This document shows, piece by piece, positions 8,843 through 16,040 of a DNA stretch of 41,467 bases. The stretch's first letter is position 1. Every line of letters starts with the position of its first letter. Source of the stretch: Planctomycetota bacterium (GTDB lineage: Bacteria > Planctomycetota > UBA1135 > GCA-002686595); NCBI GenBank assembly GCA_016779205.1, contig JADHOC010000030.1, forward strand, positions 1 through 41,467. Reading direction: 5' to 3'. Under the pieces are notes generated by a model. The model had not been told where the DNA came from and ran no database searches. It worked only from the letters and a program-made list of their open reading frames with translations. Both the position numbers and the translations under genes were made by a program.

Positions 8843-9873
8843 GCCGCTCTCCCATGACTCTCTCCCCCCGCTCCACCTCCGCCCGCGCGGCCCTCTCCCT
8901 CGCCGCGCTCGGCGCCCTCGCCGCCCAGGCCTCGGGCCAGATCCAGATCACCGAGTACATGTACAGCGGCCTCGACGGCGAGTTCATCGAGCTCACCAAC
9001 GTGTCCTCGCTGCCCGTGGACCTCGAGGACTGGAGCATCGATGACCAATCGGCCATCGCCGGGACCTACGACCTCTCCCTCGCCGGGATCGTCGACCCCG
9101 GCGACTCGATCCTGGTCACCGACCGCATCGCCTCGAACTTCGCGGCGAGCTGGGGCCTCGGGATCACGACCGTGCTCGGCGGGAACGCCGTCGCATCCCT
9201 TGGACGGAACGACGAGATCCATCTGTTCGATGCCTCGGGGGCGACAGTCGACGTGCTCGCGTACGGGGACGAGGACTTCCCCGGCACCCTCCGCGCCCGT
9301 GAGGCGAGCGGGCACGGGTGCGACGCGGGCCTCGGCATCAACGACATCTACCGCTGGACCCAGGCCACCGAGGGGGACGCCTGGGGTTCGATGACGTCCC
9401 TGAACGGTGACATCGGGAGCCCGGGGTTCTACGCACCGGTGGCTTGCCCGCCCGTGGGCGAGCCCTACTGCACGGCCTCGGCGAACCAGACCGGGCAGGT
9501 CGCCCTGACGTCGCTCCTCGGGAGCCCGTCGATCCTTCAGAATGACCTCGAGGTGAGGTGCGACGCGCTCCCGGGCGGCGCCGTGGGCTACTTCCTCACC
9601 AGCACCACCACCGGGCAGGTCGTGAACCCCGGCAACGCCGTGGGCACCCTCTGCCTGGGCGGGTCCATCGGTCGCTACAGCTCGTTCGCCCAGGCCGCCA
9701 CGCCGTCGGGCGAGATGAACCTCGCCCTGGACCTCGACGGCCTCTCCCAGCCCACGGGTCCGGTGGCGGCCATGTCCGGGGAGACCTGGCACTTCCAGTG
9801 CTGGTACCGGGACTCGATCTTCGGCCTGCCGGTCTCCAACTTCTCCCTGCCCGTCCAGGTCACCCTGTACTGA
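8839..9873 (+). CDS. Secreted lamin-tail domain protein with FQCWYRD-type C-terminal module
   Basis: 344 residues from the ATG at 8839, which overlaps the previous stop as ATGA; a further in-frame ATG at 8854 is possible, while a longer frame back to 8758 would lie wholly inside the upstream gene. A signal peptide (to about residue 34, QASGQ) is followed by one lamin-tail domain (ITEYMYSG, GEFIELTN, then GDEDFPGTLRAREASG) and the shared C-terminal module (205-344, with CLGGSIGRYS and WHFQCWYRD). The protein is a near-parallel copy of the last ~310 residues of the upstream CotH protein without the kinase, so a partial gene duplication is likely. Lamin-tail domains occur in many bacterial surface proteins; the specific role is unknown. 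Confidence 0.85.
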   Translation: MSRSPMTLSPRSTSARAALSLAALGALAAQASGQIQITEYMYSGLDGEFIELTNVSSLPVDLEDWSIDDQSAIAGTYDLSLAGIVDPGDSILVTDRIASNFAASWGLGITTVLGGNAVASLGRNDEIHLFDASGATVDVLAYGDEDFPGTLRAREASGHGCDAGLGINDIYRWTQATEGDAWGSMTSLNGDIGSPGFYAPVACPPVGEPYCTASANQTGQVALTSLLGSPSILQNDLEVRCDALPGGAVGYFLTSTTTGQVVNPGNAVGTLCLGGSIGRYSSFAQAATPSGEMNLALDLDGLSQPTGPVAAMSGETWHFQCWYRDSIFGLPVSNFSLPVQVTLY

Positions 9874-9878
9874 GCTCG

Positions 9879-9902
9879 TCCCTGCCCCCTCCGGGGGTGG
9901 GA
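9879..9902 (+). terminator. Hairpin after the lamin-tail gene
   Basis: Six bases after the stop at 9873, an inverted repeat of TCCCTGCCCCC with GGGGGTGGGA and a three-base loop forms a near-perfect stem. There is no T-run after it, so intrinsic termination is plausible but unproven. Confidence 0.4.
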
Positions 9903-9921
9903 GCCGGCGGCCGCCCCCGCG

Positions 9922-9927
9922 TATGCT
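9922..9927 (+). promoter_or_regulatory. Candidate -10 element (TATGCT) compatible with a leaderless mRNA
   Basis: TATGCT ends only 8 bases before the ATG at 9936, so transcription would begin at or next to the start codon. No purine-rich ribosome-binding site is visible in between. Confidence 0.35.
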
Positions 9928-9935
9928 GCGGTGGC

Positions 9936-10601
9936 ATGACCAGGGACGACGACGAGCCGCCGCCGCTCGAGGGACCTCCCCCGGCAGACGGAGTGCGGGC
10001 GCGGATCCGCGCGGCCTGGTTCGACGTGGGGCCGCCGCCGTTGCCCCTCGTGGACTGCCCTTGCCCGGAGTGCACCGAGCTGGAGGAGCGTCTCCGCGGG
10101 CGCGACTGGAGATCCGTGGATCCCGCCCTCGCCGAGGCCCTGGAGCAGGACCTGCCGCTCATTGGAGCCCGGACGTTCAGGGCGCTCCTACCCGCGTTCC
10201 TCCTCGCTGCCCTGGACCCCGACTGCGAGGTGGGCGAGTTCCTCGGCTACGCCCTGGAGCCGAGCGACTTCAACACGCCCCGGTTCGAGGGGCTCTCGAA
10301 GGACCAGGGCGCCGCGGTGCTGGACTTCCTCCGGCTGGACCTGGAGGAGTGCGAGGCGGCCAATCCGGTCTACGCGGACGGACCCCGCCGTGCCATCCAG
10401 GAGTTCTGGGGCCGCTTCGAGGACCGTCAGGCCGCGCGGCCCGCCCGCCCCCTCACTGACCCGAACGCGGCGAGCCCAGGGGCCCGGTCAGGCGGACTCG
10501 CCCCGGGTGCGACGGAGATAGAGCCAGCGGGAAACGGCGAAGCTCGTACCGATCAGCACCACCCCCGGGACCCAGCCGACGAGGAGGACGAAGACGAGTG
10601 A
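9936..10601 (+). CDS. DUF6714-like protein, probably with a frameshifted tail
   Basis: 221 residues from ATG 9936; a longer open frame upstream overlaps the lamin-tail gene and is rejected. The central part, RTFRALLPAFLLAALD followed by EPSDFNTPRFEGLSKDQG and AAVLDFLRL, resembles DUF6714-type proteins, small cytosolic proteins of unknown function. A CPCPEC motif sits near residue 35. The last ~45 residues (GARSGGLAPGATEIEPAGNG onward) look unlike coding sequence and run antisense through the neighbouring membrane-protein gene for 114 bases. One extra C in the C-run at 10448-10452 would move the frame to a TGA at 10457-10459 and leave a normal convergent gap. I think that is the real gene end, so the tail is probably an indel artefact or recent mutation. 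Confidence 0.6.
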   Translation: MTRDDDEPPPLEGPPPADGVRARIRAAWFDVGPPPLPLVDCPCPECTELEERLRGRDWRSVDPALAEALEQDLPLIGARTFRALLPAFLLAALDPDCEVGEFLGYALEPSDFNTPRFEGLSKDQGAAVLDFLRLDLEECEAANPVYADGPRRAIQEFWGRFEDRQAARPARPLTDPNAASPGARSGGLAPGATEIEPAGNGEARTDQHHPRDPADEEDEDE

Positions 10602-10826
10602 CGCGCCATCGGAGAACGCCTCGTCGGGCGGATCCGGGGACGACTGCCAGATCGAGAAGTACTTGCCCACGGCGGCCATCAGCCCGCCCCAGAACAGCAG
10701 AACGCCGCCCAGGGTACAGACAAGGGGCAGCGCCCATCCTCGTCTCCACGCTCCCCATGCCGCCAGGGTGGCGGCTCCTCCGGCGGCGGGAAAGAAGATC
10801 AGGTTGAAGGCGGTGAATCGGTCCAT
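10488..10826 (-). CDS. Small membrane protein of unknown function
   Basis: 112 residues with three likely membrane segments (about 4-24, 33-53 and 78-101), Arg-rich loops and a basic C-terminus ending RRTRGESA. No family recognised. The start ATG at 10826 is preceded by GGTAGAGTCTAC, an AT-richer palindrome-like stretch containing a TAGAGT -10-like hexamer about 10 bases upstream. It is convergent with the DUF6714-like gene. The coherent alternation of hydrophobic helices and charged loops makes it more convincing than the antisense tail it overlaps. Confidence 0.6.
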   Translation of the reverse strand: MDRFTAFNLIFFPAAGGAATLAAWGAWRRGWALPLVCTLGGVLLFWGGLMAAVGKYFSIWQSSPDPPDEAFSDGASLVFVLLVGWVPGVVLIGTSFAVSRWLYLRRTRGESA

Positions 10827-10892
10827 GACCCGTAGACTCTACCGTGCAAAGCAATCTGGATCGGGACCCACACGCGCCGGCGTGCAAGTCCG

Positions 10893-10904
10893 CCCCCGAA
10901 GGGG
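10893..10904 (-). terminator. Short TTCG-loop hairpin just after a propeller gene
   Basis: Reading the minus strand, CCCC TTCG GGGG begins one base after the stop of the propeller gene that ends at 10906. UUCG tetraloops are very stable, but the stem is only four pairs and no T-run follows, so the terminator call is weak. Confidence 0.3.
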
Positions 10905-10905
10905 A

Positions 10906-12279
10906 TCACTCGCCCTCGGCGGCGATGCAGTACAGCGCCTTGCGGCCGCGAAGGTAGAGCTCGCCGTCCACGATGACCGGTGACGCGTCGAAGGCGTCGT
11001 CGAGGTTGTTGGAGGCGACCTGGTCGAAGGTCTCGCTGATCTTGAACACCACCGTCTCCCCCTCACGGGACGCCGCATAGATGTGGTCGCCGGAGGCCGT
11101 CAGGGAGGCGTAGACCGACCGGATCCCCCCCAGGTTCTCCGCCGAGAAGAACTCCTTGCCGTTCGCCGCGTCGAGGCACGTGACCCGGCCGGAGTTGACC
11201 CGCAGGAAGTAGAGCTTCCCGTCCACGAGCACGCCCGTGGGCACGTAAGGGGTGTTCTTGCCGTAGCTCCAGAGCAGGTTCTTGCTCTCCTTGAGGTCCC
11301 CCGATGCGCCCTCAAGCTTGATCGCCTGGAGCGCGGAGCCGCGGAAGCCGCTCATGAGGTAGACCACGCCGTCCTGGTGGATGGGCGTGGGGATGCAGTT
11401 GGTCGTCATGCCGCCGATGGACCAGATCAGCTCGCCGTTCTCCAGGTTGTAGGCCCGGGAGGCGTCGGTCGCGGTGGTGATCACCTGCACCTGGTCGCCC
11501 ACCGGGACGATGAGCGGCGTGACCCAGGTGGTGACCTCGTCGCGCTCGGTGCGCCACGCCTCCTTGCCCGTCTCCTTGTAGAGGGCCGCGATGAAGTCGA
11601 CGCCCTCGTGGTCCCAGAGCACCACGATCTTGTCGCCGTGGATGGCGGGCGACGCTCCCTCGCCGAACTCGTTGCGGGTCTTCATCTTCCCGAAGTCCTT
11701 CGACCAGACGATGGTCCCCTCCATGTCGAGGCAGTGCAGACCACGCGAGCCGAAGAAGGCCCAGATGTGCTCTCCGTCGGTGATCGGCGATGCGGAGGCC
11801 TGGGAGTTCGTCCCGTGGATGCCCTCGTGCGGCGCGGTCTCCGCCACGGTCTTGCTCCAGACCACGCTCCCGTCCGCGCGGCTGACGCACATGACGCGGA
11901 ACTCGTGGACCTTCTTGGGCCCCGAGGAGCCGCGCCCGCGCCGGCCGCGCCCGCGGCGCCGGCCCTCCTCCGGCTCAGGCTGCTCCTCCGCCTTGGAACC
12001 GTCGGCGAGCTTGTCGGTCTCGACGGCGCTCGTGACGTAGAGGTAGTCCCCCCACACCACCGGCGTCGAGATCCCGAGCCCGGGGAGCTCGGCGCGCCAG
12101 CGAATGTTCTTCTCCTCGCCCCACTCCGTGGGAGCGCCGCCCGAGGGGGCGACCCCGTTGTGGTCCGGGCCTCGCCAGGAGGGCCAGTTCTCACTGGCCT
12201 GGGCCGTCGCCGCGGCGGGAGCGGCAGTGGAGAGGAGCGTGAGCGCGGCGGTGCAGGCGAGGAGGTGGAGTCGGTTCAT
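10906..12279 (-). CDS. Secreted PQQ-like beta-propeller protein
   Basis: 457 residues with a signal peptide (about 1-27, AAATAQA). The N-terminal motif NWPSWRGPDHNG is shared by all five propellers in this window. Repeated blades follow with PVVWGDYLYV, ASPITDGEHIWAF, SPAIHGDKIVVLW and related strands, ending LYLRGRKALYCIAAEGE. This is the PQQ-binding-like (outer membrane protein YfgL/BamB-like) fold common in Planctomycetota, usually periplasmic; no PQQ-dehydrogenase active site is recognised, so a binding or scaffolding role is likelier than catalysis. A Lys/Arg/Gly-rich insert at about 93-122 (GRRRGRGRRGRG) sits in a surface loop after the second strand set; the propeller at 16041 carries a similar basic loop in the same place. 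It lies 172 bases downstream of the ThuA-DUF1080 gene. Confidence 0.85.
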   Translation of the reverse strand: MNRLHLLACTAALTLLSTAAPAAATAQASENWPSWRGPDHNGVAPSGGAPTEWGEEKNIRWRAELPGLGISTPVVWGDYLYVTSAVETDKLADGSKAEEQPEPEEGRRRGRGRRGRGSSGPKKVHEFRVMCVSRADGSVVWSKTVAETAPHEGIHGTNSQASASPITDGEHIWAFFGSRGLHCLDMEGTIVWSKDFGKMKTRNEFGEGASPAIHGDKIVVLWDHEGVDFIAALYKETGKEAWRTERDEVTTWVTPLIVPVGDQVQVITTATDASRAYNLENGELIWSIGGMTTNCIPTPIHQDGVVYLMSGFRGSALQAIKLEGASGDLKESKNLLWSYGKNTPYVPTGVLVDGKLYFLRVNSGRVTCLDAANGKEFFSAENLGGIRSVYASLTASGDHIYAASREGETVVFKISETFDQVASNNLDDAFDASPVIVDGELYLRGRKALYCIAAEGE

Positions 12280-12451
12280 CGAGCCGTTAGACGCCTCAAG
12301 GGGCGCCGGGAAGGGGACCGTGGATACGTCGCGAGCAGCCTAGCACTCGGCTGCCAAGGCGCGCCTGCCCTGACGCGGATGTGCTCGCTGGAGCCCATCT
12401 CCTTACGCCATTCTCATGATCGGCGGCGCTGCGCGGCGGCGGGCCACGCGC

Positions 12452-13918
12452 TCAACGCGGCATGGCCCAGATGTTCCGGTAGCGGACCGGGTGACCGTGG
12501 TCCTGGAGCATGAGCGGGCCGAAGCCGGGCTCGTCCCCGCCGACGGCGGCCGCGGTGGGCCCATCCACCTCCACGTCGTCGTGAATGAGGATCCCGTTGT
12601 GCCAGACCGACATGCGGGCGCTCTCCGTCTTCGCGCCCTCGCGGTCCCGGCGCGGCGAGCGGAATTCGATGTCGTAGCTCTGCCAGTGCCCCGCCGGCTT
12701 GCAGGCGTCGACAGCCGCCACGTGCTTGCCGTAGATCCCGCCGCAATCCCCGCTCCGGAGCTTCAGCCCCAGGGAGTCGAGGACCTGGACCTCGTAGCGT
12801 CCCTGGACGTAGACCCCGCTGTTGCCCCGGTCCTGCCACCCGTTGGTCTCGGGCGTCGGCGGCACCATGAACTCCACGTGCAGGAGGCAGTCCCCCCCCA
12901 GCTCCGCGCGGGTGAAGAGGTTGCCTGTCCCCGGCACCACCTGCATGTAGCCGGTCCGAACGGCGGGGTGTCCGCTGGCCGCGTCCTCCGCGGGCGCCAA
13001 GGCCTCCTCCGTGCTCGCGTGCGGCGTGGGGATCGTGACCCGCCACCTCGCCGCGCCACCGTCGGCGTGTCGCCAGCCCGCGAGGGTCCTCGACGGGCGG
13101 CGGTCCTCGACATCGAGGAGCACCACGGCTCCGGGGGGCGCCGGCACAGAGACCGATTCCCCGTCGATCGCCCACTCGATCCCGCCGATCAGGTGCTCCT
13201 GGAACGCGGGGTTCGTCCAGACGTCCTCCCTGTGGCCGAGCGCGGTGTAGAACATCTTCCCCCGACCGAAGTCCTTGCACCACGCGTTCGCATAGTCGCG
13301 GTCCACGCGCTTGCCGCGCGCCACATCGTTCACGCTGGTGTCGAGGGAGAGCAGCACGTGGTTGGGGTGACGGCGCCACCATTTGAACTGATAGATCTCG
13401 TCCGTCAGCACCCAGTGCTCCCCGAGATGAGCCGTGGAGGGATGCACCCCGTCCTCCACGGTCATGGTCACCTCCTCGTGCCAGGGGTGACCGTCGAAGG
13501 CGCCCCCCACGAGCCCCATGTAGTCGGCGAACTCGTAGAAGGTGTCCGTCGCGCAGTGCACGCCGCAGAACGCGCCTCCCCCGCGGACCCACTCGATCAG
13601 ACCCGCCTTGCCCTCGTCGCTGATGGGGAGCGACCCCGTCGTGTAGAAGAGGACGGCGTCGTAGCGCGCGAGGTTCTCCGGCGTGATGTCGCCGCAGTCC
13701 TGGGTGCAGTCGACCTGCAGCCGCCCACCGGCCGCCTCCTTCAGGGCCCGCTCTGCGTGGGCCAGCTGGTCGGGCGCGGGACGGCGCACCACCGAGTGCA
13801 CGAACCCCGCGGAATGGGTGAGGAAGAGCAGCCGGGGCGCCTCGCCCTTGGAGGAACTCACGCCCGCGGGGGCAGCGGTCGAGAGGGCGAGTACGAGGAG
13901 GGCGGAGCTTCCGAGCAT
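12452..13918 (-). CDS. Secreted ThuA-like plus DUF1080 (3-keto-disaccharide hydrolase-like) fusion protein
   Basis: 488 residues from ATG 13918, where a signal peptide begins (MLGSSALLVLALSTAAPAG); the frame stays open further upstream but overlaps the divergent gene. Residues about 28-255 form a ThuA-like class-I-amidotransferase fold: RLLFLTHSAGFVHS, YDAVLFYTTGSLP, GGGAFCGVHCATDTFYEF, and the GKMFYTALGHREDVW ending typical of the family. Residues about 290-488 form a DUF1080 concanavalin-like domain: NSGVYVQGRYEVQVLDS, GGIYGKHVA, HWQSYDIEFRSPR, VRYRNIWAMPR. Both families are associated with sugar metabolism; some DUF1080 proteins hydrolyse 3-keto-glucosides. The signal peptide implies periplasmic action. 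Fusion of the two is frequent in Planctomycetota and Verrucomicrobiota. Confidence 0.88.
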   Translation of the reverse strand: MLGSSALLVLALSTAAPAGVSSSKGEAPRLLFLTHSAGFVHSVVRRPAPDQLAHAERALKEAAGGRLQVDCTQDCGDITPENLARYDAVLFYTTGSLPISDEGKAGLIEWVRGGGAFCGVHCATDTFYEFADYMGLVGGAFDGHPWHEEVTMTVEDGVHPSTAHLGEHWVLTDEIYQFKWWRRHPNHVLLSLDTSVNDVARGKRVDRDYANAWCKDFGRGKMFYTALGHREDVWTNPAFQEHLIGGIEWAIDGESVSVPAPPGAVVLLDVEDRRPSRTLAGWRHADGGAARWRVTIPTPHASTEEALAPAEDAASGHPAVRTGYMQVVPGTGNLFTRAELGGDCLLHVEFMVPPTPETNGWQDRGNSGVYVQGRYEVQVLDSLGLKLRSGDCGGIYGKHVAAVDACKPAGHWQSYDIEFRSPRRDREGAKTESARMSVWHNGILIHDDVEVDGPTAAAVGGDEPGFGPLMLQDHGHPVRYRNIWAMPR

Positions 13919-14032
13919 GGCGGGGGCCGAAGTTGAGGGTCCTTGGGAGGCGAGTGCGCGTCCAGGTCTTGTCCTTGTGGGACCGCAGCGACCGGGACGG
14001 GCGAGGCGCCGGGCAAGTTCGCTCCCCCACGG

Positions 14033-14038
14033 TATGTT
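14033..14038 (+). promoter_or_regulatory. Candidate -10 element (TATGTT)
   Basis: TATGTT lies in the divergent gap between the ThuA-DUF1080 gene and the gene at 14102, 63 bases before that ATG. No convincing -35 element is seen. Confidence 0.3.
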
Positions 14039-14101
14039 GGAAGCCGGGCTTTCGGTAGGCCGCGGTGCCCACGCCATCCGCGCCCCAGCAACTTGACTGC
14101 C

Positions 14102-15187
14102 ATGCACACCACTCCCCTCTCCCCAATCGTCGCGGCTCTGATGGTGAGCGTCGCATCGGCCCAGACCATCGACTTCGAGACGCTCCCAAGCGGCGCCCCC
14201 ACGGCAGACCTCCAGTTCATCTCCAACGAGTACGAAGCTGCGCCCTTCGGGGTCCGCTTCGAGATCGTCGATCGGGTCACGGGAGCGTTCATCAAGTTCC
14301 CGCAGATCGCCAAGGTCGGCCCCCCTCGCACGGCGTTCGCGGGCTGCCCCGACAACTTTGGCGCCGATACGGCCGTCCAGAATGCCGGCGTCTGTGACTC
14401 GTTCCTCACCGACGACAGCGCCCTGGGTTCTGTCGGGAACCTCCGCATCGTCTACACCACCCCCGTGGTCCGCGCCTCCTCCGTGCTCCTCGACGTGGAC
14501 GCCTACAGCGGCACCTTCGAGGAGTGGACGATCTCCGCCTCCAACGCCTCGGGGGTCGTGATCGCCACGGCCCTCGTCCAGCACTCGAGCGCCTCGCCCT
14601 GCGGGGGCTACCCGGGGAACGGAACCGCGACGCCCTGGTCCGTGGAGTCTCCTTCGGGACTCCCGGAGATCGCCTCCATCGAGATCGCCTTCACGGGCAC
14701 CGCGCCCGTGAGTCAGGTGGGGGTCGCCTTCGACAACTTCACGCCCTCGGAGGCTGGAATCGGAACCCCCTTCACCGGGTGCGCGCCGGTTGCGAACTCG
14801 ACGGGCTTCCCCGCGATCCTCTTCGCCACGGGCAGCCCCGCCATCGCGGACAACCAGCTCCGCGTCCGTGCCCAGGGGCTTCCGCCCAACTCCATCGGTT
14901 ACTTCCTCGCCAGCCAGACCCTCGGTAACACGCCCATGGCCGGCGGGTTCCAGGGGACCCTCTGCCTGGGCGGCTCGATCGGCCGCCTCTCCGGCCCAGG
15001 TCAGGTCCAGGGCGGCGGCGCCTGCGGGCTCTTCGACCTGACGATGGACCTGGGTCTGATCCCCCAGCCCACGGGCTTCGTCGCCGTTCAGCCCGGCGAG
15101 TCCTGGAGCTTCCAGTGCTGGTACCGCGACGGGAATCCCGGCCCGACCGCGAACTTCAGTGACGCAGTGAGCGTCGTCTTCTTCTGA
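14102..15187 (+). CDS. Secreted protein of unknown function with FQCWYRD-type C-terminal module
   Basis: 361 residues from ATG 14102, which starts a signal peptide (cleavage near ASAQT, residue 20-21). The N-terminal part (22-215) begins TIDFETLPSG and contains VRFEIVDRVTG and VGVAFDNFTPSEAG, a jelly-roll-like beta-sandwich of the kind found in PEP-CTERM/choice-of-anchor proteins (fold by resemblance only). Residues from about 219 to the end are the third copy in this window of the shared C-terminal module: GTPFTGC, NQLRVRAQGLPPNSIGYFLA, GTLCLGGSIGRLSGPGQ, IPQPTGFVAVQPGESWSFQC then WYRD. Four Cys residues in the N-terminal half may form disulfides. Likely exported; role unknown. Confidence 0.78.
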   Translation: MHTTPLSPIVAALMVSVASAQTIDFETLPSGAPTADLQFISNEYEAAPFGVRFEIVDRVTGAFIKFPQIAKVGPPRTAFAGCPDNFGADTAVQNAGVCDSFLTDDSALGSVGNLRIVYTTPVVRASSVLLDVDAYSGTFEEWTISASNASGVVIATALVQHSSASPCGGYPGNGTATPWSVESPSGLPEIASIEIAFTGTAPVSQVGVAFDNFTPSEAGIGTPFTGCAPVANSTGFPAILFATGSPAIADNQLRVRAQGLPPNSIGYFLASQTLGNTPMAGGFQGTLCLGGSIGRLSGPGQVQGGGACGLFDLTMDLGLIPQPTGFVAVQPGESWSFQCWYRDGNPGPTANFSDAVSVVFF

Positions 15188-15204
15188 CCCGAGGCAGCGC
15201 GACT

Positions 15205-15960
15205 GTGTCCTCCACCTCGACCGCCAGGACCCGCGACTTCCCCCTCTGCCGGGGCTGCGGAGCGGCGCCGAGCTCCAGGAAGGAGGAGGCCTGCCGATTC
15301 TGCGGCACCGTGCTCTCCTGGGCCGACTTCGACCTGCGCTCCCGGAGGCGTGTCGTACTCAAGGAGGTACCCGCGGACGTCATGGACGCCGCGCTCAGCC
15401 GGGTGGAGAAGTCGCTCGAGTTCCACAAGGCCAACGCCGGCCGCCGGCGGGTCAAGCGGCGCCTCCAGGAGTTCCGCCGGGCGTCCCGGAGGGAGCGCGA
15501 GCTCCGCTACCGGACGGGCCACGACGCGGAGCTGACCATGACGCTCTCCGAGGCGATCCAGACGCCCGCGGGGCTGGCCGTGCTGCTGATCGGCGGTGGG
15601 TTCACGGCCGTGCTCGCCTTCACGGCCGACTCGATGGCCACCATGTGCGCCGGTGTCTTCACGCTCCTCGCGCTCTCCGGCATGAACTCCGCCGGCAACC
15701 GCCGCCGCCGGAGGAGCGGCGCCACGGGCAGCCACGCTCACTGGGCCACGCCCATGGGCGTCCTCGGGGTCGGCCCCCCGGAGACCCTCGGGAGGCGGCG
15801 GCGGGCCCGCCGGATCACGGCGCGGCTGCCGCGTCAGCGGACGCGTGAGTTCACCGTCGGGGTGGAGGAAGACATGCACGCCGGCGACGTGGGCGTGGCC
15901 TACGTGCGGGGCGACCGGATCTTCCGCTTCAAGGTCATGGAGCACCTGGCCTCGGAGTAG
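15205..15960 (+). CDS. Zinc-ribbon membrane protein of unknown function
   Basis: 251 residues from GTG 15205, 17 bases after the previous stop. Cys15-X2-Cys18 and Cys30-X2-Cys33 form a zinc-ribbon-like site (CRGCG ... CRFCG). A basic helical stretch (about 65-105, many Arg/Lys) is followed by a hydrophobic hairpin (about 118-158) and a second very basic region (RRRRRSG and GRRRRARRITARLPRQRTR). The last ~45 residues look like a small folded domain (FTVGVEEDMHAGDVGVAYVR). Zinc ribbons followed by membrane helices are common in uncharacterised bacterial proteins; I recognise no specific family. Its plus-strand neighbours are a secreted protein and a propeller. Confidence 0.68.
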   Translation: MSSTSTARTRDFPLCRGCGAAPSSRKEEACRFCGTVLSWADFDLRSRRRVVLKEVPADVMDAALSRVEKSLEFHKANAGRRRVKRRLQEFRRASRRERELRYRTGHDAELTMTLSEAIQTPAGLAVLLIGGGFTAVLAFTADSMATMCAGVFTLLALSGMNSAGNRRRRRSGATGSHAHWATPMGVLGVGPPETLGRRRRARRITARLPRQRTREFTVGVEEDMHAGDVGVAYVRGDRIFRFKVMEHLASE

Positions 15961-16008
15961 CGCGGCCGGGTTGCGCGCGCCCCGCGCCGCAATCCGCGGC
16001 GGGAGCGA

Positions 16009-16014
16009 TAGGAT
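16009..16014 (+). promoter_or_regulatory. Candidate -10 element (TAGGAT)
   Basis: TAGGAT followed by GCGGGG lies 26 bases before the ATG at 16041. The same TAGGATGCGGG string occurs on the minus strand before the DUF3293 gene (37405 down to 37395). Confidence 0.3.
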
Positions 16015-16040
16015 GCGGGGACCCGCAGCCCTTCCCGAAG

